DNA from: Thermothelomyces thermophilus ATCC 42464
Lineage: Eukaryota > Ascomycota > Sordariomycetes > Sordariales > Chaetomiaceae
DNA length: 64,000 nucleotides
NCBI RefSeq assembly: GCF_000226095.1
Contig: NC_016476.1
Coordinates: forward strand, 682,001-746,000
Direction of reading: 5' to 3'
A program made the translations under genes and the position numbers. Positions 55,315 to 64,000 of this stretch are shown piece after piece. The notes under the pieces are model-generated. The model was not told where the DNA came from, searched no databases, and saw only the letters and a program-made list of their open reading frames with translations. The first letter of the stretch is position 1. The number at the start of each line of letters is the position of its first letter.

Positions 55315-58300
55315 ATGAGGGCGTCTTCCAGCGATTTCGCTTCTACCACGGCATTTGAATACGCCATCAACCATGTATTCCTGCCCCCCCGGACTCCTCA
55401 AAAGGATGACACGAATATCATCGAGGAACACGGCCTCATCGAGTCCTTGCTTGTATCGACCAACGAGCTGTCTCGAATATGCCAGAGGTCAGAATCACAT
55501 CAGCTGAGGCCGATTACTCGCATGCTCAAGCGGCTCTTGAGTGTCGAGCCTGGAATGGATAGCGATACCAAGAGGAAGACCATGAAGGAGGTCATTTCGG
55601 AGCTGCAGGATGGCGGTAAATTTTACGCATGCGCATTGAAGAACTTTCCTAGAACGGTCACTAATGAACGGAATTATTTCTCCGCAGAATATGCAGTATT
55701 CCACATCCGCGCTCAGAATGCCGGTCTTCTCTTGACAGGCCGGCGGAATGATATTCTTGTCGAAGCCTTTGAGCTTTTGGCACCGAACAAGGACGTCATG
55801 ACTTGCCGGGGCCGCCTCATTCGCGAGTTTCCCGACTGTGCCGCCTCGGTAAATCGCGCCGTCATGTTCGATGGCGACTTCCTGGACGACTTTGTCGACC
55901 TGCTCCGTCAGCTGGAGCTCCAGGCGTCCCCTCTCGCCCACCAAAAGACGAGGAAATCGGGTCGCAATTTCGACGAAGAACGCGACACGGACTCTCCGTT
56001 TCTTGTCACAGATATGGTAATGGGCACACTCGCGGGGCTAGGCCGGAGTGCAGAGCCCCAGCGCATTGTCAAGAGGAGTCGGGAGCAAGTAAACTGGGAC
56101 AGCGCACTTCTGGCCTTCCACAGATCGCCAACATGGTTGCTCCTGCGAGTGGCCACGCGCTTGGTGTTGGACCGCAATGCAGCGCGGGACAGACACGAGT
56201 CGCTCTACAAGACGCTCATAACGTTCCATCACGGATTATTGCTGCGGCAGGCAACGCAGCACGAACTCGGGAGCGATCTTCGATTCACCATGGCGGCCAA
56301 GCTTTGCCGGCGACTGGCAAAGCTGGACCCGCGGCACAATGTCCCCTGGGTTCAGGAGCTCAGCGAAATTATCGCCGAAAACACTGGTGCACTTCAACAC
56401 CGATGGGAAGAGGCACAGACGGGTTGTAATGCCGGTAACTTCAGCCCGGCATCTCTCGAACAGCTCTGCTTCGAGGCAGACACGAACTTGCAGCTCCAGA
56501 CCTCCCTGGGCCCACACCTATCGTGGATTCAGACACGATCCTTGGATGACCAGAGCGCCGCTGGACCTGGCGACAACACCTGGTTCTCTATTTTTCCCGC
56601 ATCTAAACTTCCTTCCTTCCAGGAACTTGCGGAAGAGGAGGAAAAGTATTCCCTGCTCGAGTTGGAATCGTGGATTGAATCAAACCTATCCTCGTGGGTG
56701 ACTGAATGCCTGTGCGACTTTCATCGCACCAGCAACAGCAGCAGCAGCCTGAGCCGCACAAAGGTTGGGGTCAAACTTCGAAAACTCAACAGTCTCATAA
56801 TCAAGTACTACACAAAGGGAAAGGAAGCCTACAAAGGCAATCCAGAAGCTCTTTCTCTCATGCACCTCAATCTGATGAGTCTCTGGGTCGCCACGGACAA
56901 AATCGCCGGGGCAGCAGCTCCCCTACTTCTGGAGTTCGATCCGGGTTTCCCACCAGACCTTCTTCAACCATTACTCCTACCGACCCGGCTCGAGATGGCT
57001 CGACTCCATGAGATTGAGACCTACCTCTCTCGCCGGAGGAAGGAGGCCCGCAATGGTTACCCCCAGGTGTTTGCGCATTTTGGGACGCCAAAGTCGTTTG
57101 CAGTTCGCTACTTCGACTCGTCTGCAGAACAGAAAGAACTCTTGAGCCACATCCAGGCCGAATCCGAGAGGGCTGCGGCCGGGAGACAGCAAGAATACCG
57201 AGACATGCGGAGAACTTGGGAAGCTCTGAATACAGAGCTCGGATCGTCCTCGCACCAGAAGGTGTGGAACAGCAAAAGGAAGAGCGAGATCTGCAAGTCA
57301 ACTTGCAAGGCGTGCCGGTTGGGGAGTCGGATTAAGGGGCTCAGGATTAACCTCTTCGAGTGGCCCTTACCAAGCGGTGATGTGAATCTAGCCAAGGCCA
57401 TCGTCTTTGAGATATCTGTTCCGGAAGTGGTCGCCATCTGGCGGGACGTGACCACCAAACTCCTCTGCGAGGTGTTCCGAACCGGTGGAACGCTGGGAAC
57501 CGTGGGAAAGCTCTGGAGTGCATCCGAACATCTCGGTCTCGCCAGGTTTGTTACGGCCACAAGCAGGGTCCAAGTGGCGTCAACAGTCAAGCCTGTTAAA
57601 GCTTCGCATTACCACGCCAAGCACATCAGCGGGATCACTGATCCGGAAGATGTCGTTGTGCGCCCCTCATGGCGGCATTACGATTATTACGAACCCACCT
57701 CCCGGATACATCACTCTGAGATGTTCAAGAACCTGAGTCTCCCTACGCAGTGCTCATTTGCCGAGCACCAGAGAGGACGTCTCCTCGGTTCGTGGACTCG
57801 ATCCACTGGCCACACCTCCAATGAAGTCATTGCCGCGCAGTCACAGTGTCCTTCGGACATGTCCCTAGACGAGTTCCGCGCATTCGGCCATCTGCGGTCC
57901 GGTCATCATCTGCAGTGGGCCAACGTCCTTTGCCAGCTGAGAGTCCCGTCTCTGAACTGGAATCACGAGTCGACGTACTGGCTAGTCCTGCAGGCGTGTC
58001 TCGAGGCAGGGCCCCCTGATCATTCGGACTGTCTTCGTCGGGAAGCACATGCGGATCTCGGAAACGGCGTTTTTGTCCGCTGCATGACGGACGCGTTGGA
58101 TACGGCGCTCGATCGGTACCGGGAAAACTGGCAAAACAACGTTGCCGTCAGCCTCTTAGCGTGCCTCGGAACGCGGGTTCTGTCGTTGACGAGCGAAAAT
58201 TACAAGGACGCGGATGATGAGGAAGACAAGGAGGACGACAAGGAAGATTCCAAGGGAAAGAAGGAGACCGAGAGCAACATCGGCAACAAAGAGCACAAGG

Positions 58301-61300
58301 AACCGTCGCCGCCTTCACTTATTGACCCCCTGCTGGCATTTCTATCTCGGGTCAGGGAGGCGACGATTTGTTGGGCCAGACAACTTCTCGAGCGACGAGC
58401 GAGCTGCACCCTGGAGGATGAGCAGAAGAGCTTGGATAAGCGGATCTTGATGGCTGCCTTGACTTGCATGTCCACCTTCGACATCGAGACAAATCTGTTG
58501 CGAGTCATCCTACAGTCCACAAACTTCCTTAGCATCTTCGTTGAGGCAACAATTCTTGCCCACGACTATACGCCGCCTACGGAATCCGTCTCCGACCCCA
58601 TTCTGCTCATGCTGTTACACCGATGGCGCAGGACGATGCACAGGTCGCGCGAGATCATCATGACAGAGGTTGTCACGAACACCAACATCGGCTTCCACCG
58701 GGCCATCCACCGGTTTTGGGCTGACTATCCTCCGTCAACCAGGCAATGGTCGACCCTTCCGGGAAAGCAGAGTCACATCCTGCGTACCGTGATGGGTACC
58801 GGTACCGGGAATGACAAAGCTATTGATATAACATTCAACTCTCTGGACGGCCGACTGCTCGTCGCAGGATATCCGTTATCCCGTCTGCCTCGCGAATACA
58901 CATCAACGCCTGCCTATAAAGAACTCTTCGGTTCTCAGGTTCTGGAAGTCATGCCATCAACTCGACAAGGCATGTTCTTCTCCATGTGCCGTCAGCAGCA
59001 CGGCTGGGTGGTGCATCTCACAATGGTCCGCTCCGATCTCGTCATACAGGCTGTGCAAACTGAGGGTATATTAAGCTCCATCAAGCCTGGCGCAGGCCCT
59101 AGAGTGTGCGAGTTCATCCCGTTTGAGAGGCTGAAGGGCGACGTCCCCGCATCTTTCGTTCGGAACTACTCGCACTGGCTGGATCTTGCCACAGGAGTCA
59201 TTGAATTCCGACCTCGAGATCAGCCCTGGGAATCGTCAGAGGATAACTGGACTCTGACCCGAGATGGCAGCAGCAACATCCTCTCGCGTGGCGGGTGCGC
59301 CGTGCTTGATCCCCACAGCCCAACCGCCGAGGCGCTCTTCGCCCGCCTGAAGCCCATCGAGACGAGAGAGCACTTGGACATGATATTTCACCCGGACGAC
59401 CACGTCTTGGTTGTGGACCTACCGAGGTTTTCCATCTCCTTCAGCCTCGCAGAAGGTGGCGCCGTCATCAAGTCGAAACACTATTCAGGCATGTGTATCG
59501 ACGATGATCAGAACATCGGAACCTTCTTCGGCCTTGAGAACAAGCTTGTCCTCCGGCAGGAAGAGAACGATTCGGAGCACTGTGCGCCACGGAGAATCGT
59601 GCTTGTGCCGCGTGGGTCGCCAACCTCCGAAATAGTCTCAAACCACGTCAGCGTTCGCGTTAATGTTCCGGGTGGACTCCGCGTCAAGCACGACGCTTTT
59701 AGGATCGACACGACACTCGGCCGCATAGCGAGCAGCACATCACTCGCTAGCAAGCTATACCTGTGCTACCTACACGCGCTGACGTCCCACTGTCTTCCTG
59801 ACCCGCTAACCGGCCGTACCGGAACAGAAGAAGCTCTGAGAATCCTGCGGTCCGCCTCTGTTCGATCGTTCGAGCGGTTGGACCTAGAGTCCTACCACCT
59901 GCTCTGTGACATTGCGAGAATATCCCCACGGAGGCTCTTCTATCCCGAGCACTTGACCGTCATGGAGCGGATAACGTGGTCAGGCAAGCTGCCCGTCCTG
60001 TCTCAAAACGACGCCTTTTGGACACAGGTCGAGGACATTCTCAGTCATGCCCGAAACTGTGCGCTTCTGCATCCGCAGGATGAGGAGGGATCCGACTCGT
60101 TCAAGATTGAGTCTGTCGAGGGGTCCCGCCCTTTGCTGTTAGACAGAGCCAAGATCAGAAACGCGACGTTCCATGTCTCCGAGTTTGGCGCTGAAATGCA
60201 TACCACGACCTTCGACAGCCGCTACGCTGGACGGCACCTGAAGCGAGGTTCCGAAGTCTACTCGAGAGTCAAGATGGTGTCAAGGCGTCTGCTGTCGGGG
60301 AGGCAGGAACTTCTGGACCCGCTACCCTCCACGTTGCGCGAGGATCTTCTTAAAGTCATCGGCCCGCAATTTCCGGGCCACCCCGAAGTCGACCTCAGAT
60401 TCAAGCTCGACTATCTCCAACCTGCTTCCGAGTCCCTGTCAAAACTGTGGTGCGGCCTGCATCGCAGGCTCACGGAGGAGCCGAACAAATACCGCATTGC
60501 CTTCTTTCTATCCGCCCTAATCTATGCTGAAGAGTCGGACTGGGTCGTCGTCCATGCACTCATGGCGCTTGCGATTGCTCCGAGCAGGTTCCAGGTGTTG
60601 GCGACACCGCCAAGAGAGCAGAGTTTTGATCTCGGCTACGATCTGTCCACAGTGCGACACAGGGTTGACCAAATCATCCGGAACTCCCTGTATGATTTCG
60701 GCCTATGCCCCGAGACCCACCTTGCGAGGCTGAACTTCGAGTCCGACGAGCAGGTCGAGAAAAGGCGCTATTGCATCTGGAAAGAAAATTCAGACAAGAT
60801 GGCAAGAAGCTTCAAAACCGAGCTCGAACTTCAGTGGTACCGGGGTTGGACTGTGACGACGCCTACCGGGAACATGTACTCTTCTTACTTGGATGTCGAT
60901 ACCATCATGAGCAAGGTCTCGGATGTTTTGGACCTTGCGCGACGTACGAGCTTGTTCGAGCAATACCTGTTCGATCTTGAGTGGGAACTTCGTGACATGA
61001 GGGTGTCTCCAGGACAAGAGACTGATCAAAACGATTTCGCTTCAGACGACTCGGCTGTTATTATCCCGAGCCTGGAACCACAACAGGCTGGCCGGTCAGC
61101 ATATGTGTCCTCTGATATGTTGTTTTCCAGATCGGCTCCTTCGACGAGCCGTCCGCGACTTGTGGATTTCACGTATCTCTGCGGCCATGCCGTGCACGCC
61201 GCCGGAGACAGAGGGCCTCTGGCAGGGCTCTTCGAGCGCCTCTCCCGAATCGCGGGCGACAGGCCTTACCAGACTGATTACCTGATGGAACTCGAATCCG

Positions 61301-64000
61301 GTTCCATCAGCACGGCCAGGCCGACTCTTCAACTAAAGCAATGCGTTGATGACTTAAGGAGTATCTTTGAGGTGCATCTCTGCGAATGCAAGCAAACAGT
61401 GGAGGAGATACGTGGTGCGATCGAGGAGACCCTGAGTCCTCGGTCAATCGTCGACGCAACACTCCGAACGGCCAGCCTATACCCGCGCATTTCGCCCATA
61501 TTTCTGCTCCGGCGTCTCACCCGAGACTTCTGGGCCGACCTCTCCGAAGGCTGGCGGGAATGCCTCGCTAACTACGCCCTGTCGTTATCGTACCTACAGC
61601 GGGCACAGCGCCTCGTCAACGCGAGCAGTGATCCCTCGAAGCGAACAGAGCTTCTCAGGGAGATTCAAAGCACGGGGACTCATGAATCGGACGACGGGGA
61701 CACGTTGCTCTTTCCCGAGAACCTCCTCCTTGAGCTCGAGCAAGGGATCTTGATCCGTCCCGTCCAGCAAAGCGTCGCGGCCAAGATGCGGGATCCTCCG
61801 GGCGGGAGGAACTCTGTCATGCAATTGAACATGGGTGAAGGCAAATCATCCGTCATCGTCCCGCTTGTTGCGGCATCGCTGGCAGACGGAGAGCGTCTAG
61901 TCCGCGTCGTGGTCGCGAAGCCACAGTCCAAACAGATGCAACACAGCATGATCGGTGCCCTCGGCGGACTCATCAATCGCCGAGTCTTTTATCTCCCATT
62001 TTCAAGAGCGCTGCAAATCCAGAGCGATGGTCTCGAGGTTATTCGCGGGATGCTCGAGACCTGCCGAAAAGAGGGCGGAGTTCTGTTGGTCCAGCCGGAG
62101 CACCTTTTGTCCTTCAAGCTCATGGGCCTGGAAAGCATCTACGCTCGACCAGGGAGCATCGGACAGGAGATTCTCCAGACCTACCGCGAGTTCGAGGCCG
62201 TATCGAGGGATATTGTTGACGAAAGTGACGAGAACTTCAGCGTCAAGTTTGAGCTGATATACACGATGGGCGCCCAACAACCGATTGACATGAGCCCGGA
62301 ACGCTGGACGATGATCCAGGAGCTGATGGACATTGTTCTCGACGTCTCCAGGGAGCTGACCAGCGGACCAGGGAGAATCAGAGGACTGCTGCTTGAGGAA
62401 CATGATAATAATACCGCCGGGAGCCGCTTCCCGACGATCCGTGTCCTGGAGGACTCGGCTGGGAAGGTTCTGGTCGAGACCATCGCCGAGCGGATCTGTC
62501 GCATCGGGCTCAAGGGGTTTCCAATCCACCATCAGACAAAGCGGATGCGACAGGCTGTGCTGGAGTACGTCCTCCAGCCAAACCTCACCCCTGAACAGAT
62601 TGCCGCGGTTGAAGACGCCGAGAGCGGGTTGTTTAGCGAGCCAAGCTCGAGGAACGCACTTCTTTTGCTCCGAGGCCTACTTGCCTCCAACGTCATCCTG
62701 TTTGCCCTGGGCCAGAAGCGGTTCCGCGTCAACTACGGCCTTGCTCCCGACCGGCGACCAGCCACCATGTTGGCTCTTCCCTACCGGGCCAAGGACTCGC
62801 CAGCTCCACGTTCCGAGTTTAGCCATCCGGACGTTGTCATCGTCTTGACGTGTCTAAGCTACTATTATCAAGGCCTCTCAAGTAAACAGCTGCGCAGCTG
62901 TCTAGAGATCCTGAGCAAGTCCGATCAGGCAGAGCAAGAGTACAGCCGATGGGCCGCAAAATCTCCAGACCTCCCGTCGTCCCTGGGCCACTTCTCGGGG
63001 GTCAACCTGCAGGACGGCACACTCTACAAGGAGAGCGTATTCCCTGCTCTGCGCTACACGAAGCCGGCCATTGACTTCTTTCTTTCCACGGTCGTCTTTC
63101 CCAGAGAGATGCGGGAGTTCCCCTTCAAACTCTCAGCCTCCGGATGGGACCTCGGAAAGACAAAACGGGACCCTCTCACAGGATTTAGCGGAACCACGGA
63201 CTCAAAGTACGTCCTTCCGCTCTCGGTGACGGCACTCGATCTTGAAGAGCAGCGACACACCAACTCCGCGGTCCTCGCCTGCCTCTTGCGAGACGAAAAC
63301 ACGGTATTGGAACTCGGCGGGGATGAAGCAGACGTCTCTGCCTTGACGGTGGACGTGCTGCTCGACGCGGTGACCACTTCGCGTCAACCGATGAGGGTCA
63401 TCCTCGACGTTGGGGCGCAGATCATCGAGCTCAGCAACCTGGAGGTCGCCCAGCGCTGGCTCGAGTTGGTCCCCGAGCAAGACGCCGATGCAGTCATATT
63501 CTTCAACGACCACGATGAGCTATCTGTTTTGACGCGCGACGGATCAGTGGACCTGTTCATCACATCGCCCTTTGCGACACAGACGGACAGGTGCCTCGTA
63601 TTCCTGGATCAGGCGCATACCAGGGGCACCGATCTGAGGTTGCCCGACTCGTATCGTGCTGCGGTTACGCTGGGGCCCAACCTCACCAAAGACATGCTCG
63701 TGCAAGGTAAGTAATTAGTTAAACCAAGTTCGCTCTTGGACGTCTTTTTATTGTTCTGCTCCATCCGGATTGCTAATTCAGCTCACCTCTGCAGCTTGCA
63801 TGAGAATGCGCAAACTCGGAGCTGGCCAGTCAGTTACCTTTTGCGTCTCGCCCGAGATGCAGAAACGGGTTCGTGGCCTGGCGCACCTGGAGGATTCCCT
63901 CCCGCTCACGGTCACCGACGTTCTCGTGTGCGCCATCGCCGAGACCTGGGACGATGCATCTCGAAGTCTGCCGTTGTGGGCGACTCAAGGCCTCCGGCAT
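55315..64000 (+). CDS. Giant DUF6606/DUF3638/DUF3645 protein with SF2-like ATPase motifs (3' end outside window)
   Basis: Exon 1 is 55315-63706 (2,797 codons plus one base); an 88-bp intron (GTAAGT...TGCAG, 63707-63794) is followed by exon 2, open to the window end. The start is supported by AFEYAINHVFLPPRTPQ, the usual N-terminus of this family. An acidic Lys-rich linker is at about 963-1000. P-loop-like GEGKSS starts at Gly2174, VDESDE includes Asp2302, a DUF3645-like block (KPAIDFFL...GFSGTTDSKYVLP) is at about 2580-2640, then LDQAHTRGTDLRLP (2764-2776) and, across the intron, QACMRMRKLGAGQ. These recall motifs I, II, V and VI of SecA/SF2 ATPases. Databases often label such proteins ubiquitinyl hydrolase, which I cannot support from sequence. 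No membrane segment or signal peptide seen. Function unknown. Confidence 0.85.

Overview
The window is nuclear DNA of a filamentous ascomycete. The evidence is short GT-AG introns (57 to 119 bp), GC-rich coding thirds, a fungal cAMP-receptor-like GPCR, plant-cell-wall enzymes, and very heavy repeat-induced point mutation (RIP: CpA to TpA on either strand, so former CAG and TGG codons read TAG). A Sordariomycete, possibly in the Sordariales/Chaetomiaceae, would fit; that placement is inference.

Layout. Positions 1-6252 hold a recent, un-RIPped Ty3/gypsy chromovirus on the minus strand (called Gypsy-1A), with open gag, open pol running off the left edge, and one LTR. It sits inside an older RIPped LTR of its own family. 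Positions 6253-18653 are an AT-rich RIPped nest: a LINE ORF1 relic, three copies of a second gypsy family (Gypsy-3, one complete with 5-bp target duplications inside an older inverted copy), and the 5' end of a third family (Gypsy-2). Positions 18654-31550 are a gene island. It carries a GDSL/CE16 esterase, a decayed CE1-like esterase, a RIPped Fot1/pogo transposon, a secreted Gly/His/Asp-repeat protein, and a GH94 phosphorylase best read as cellobionic acid phosphorylase. Positions 31551-48975 are a second RIPped block: a second pogo copy, then a Gypsy-2 element split by a RIPped Gypsy-1 copy (Gypsy-1B) with a clean 5-bp duplication. Positions 48976-64000 are host DNA with a long gene-poor stretch, the GPCR (three exons), and a giant DUF3638/DUF3645 protein running off the right edge.

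How the parts work together. CE16 esterase, the CE1 remnant and GH94 suit a lignocellulose degrader; GH94 would phosphorolyse the aldonic disaccharide made by oxidative cellulases. The retroelements carry the most unusual signals. Gypsy-1 has a textbook -1 frameshift site between gag and pol, an 11-nt LTR/leader complementarity that predicts Tf1-like self-priming, a long Cys/His-containing gag extension, and (read from the RIPped copy) an opposite-strand ORF with Zn2Cys6-like cysteine spacing. Gypsy-3 independently shows the same self-priming layout. RIP-aware reading of the relics, treating in-frame TAG as former CAG/TGG, was needed to identify them. No rRNA, convincing tRNA or CRISPR array was seen.
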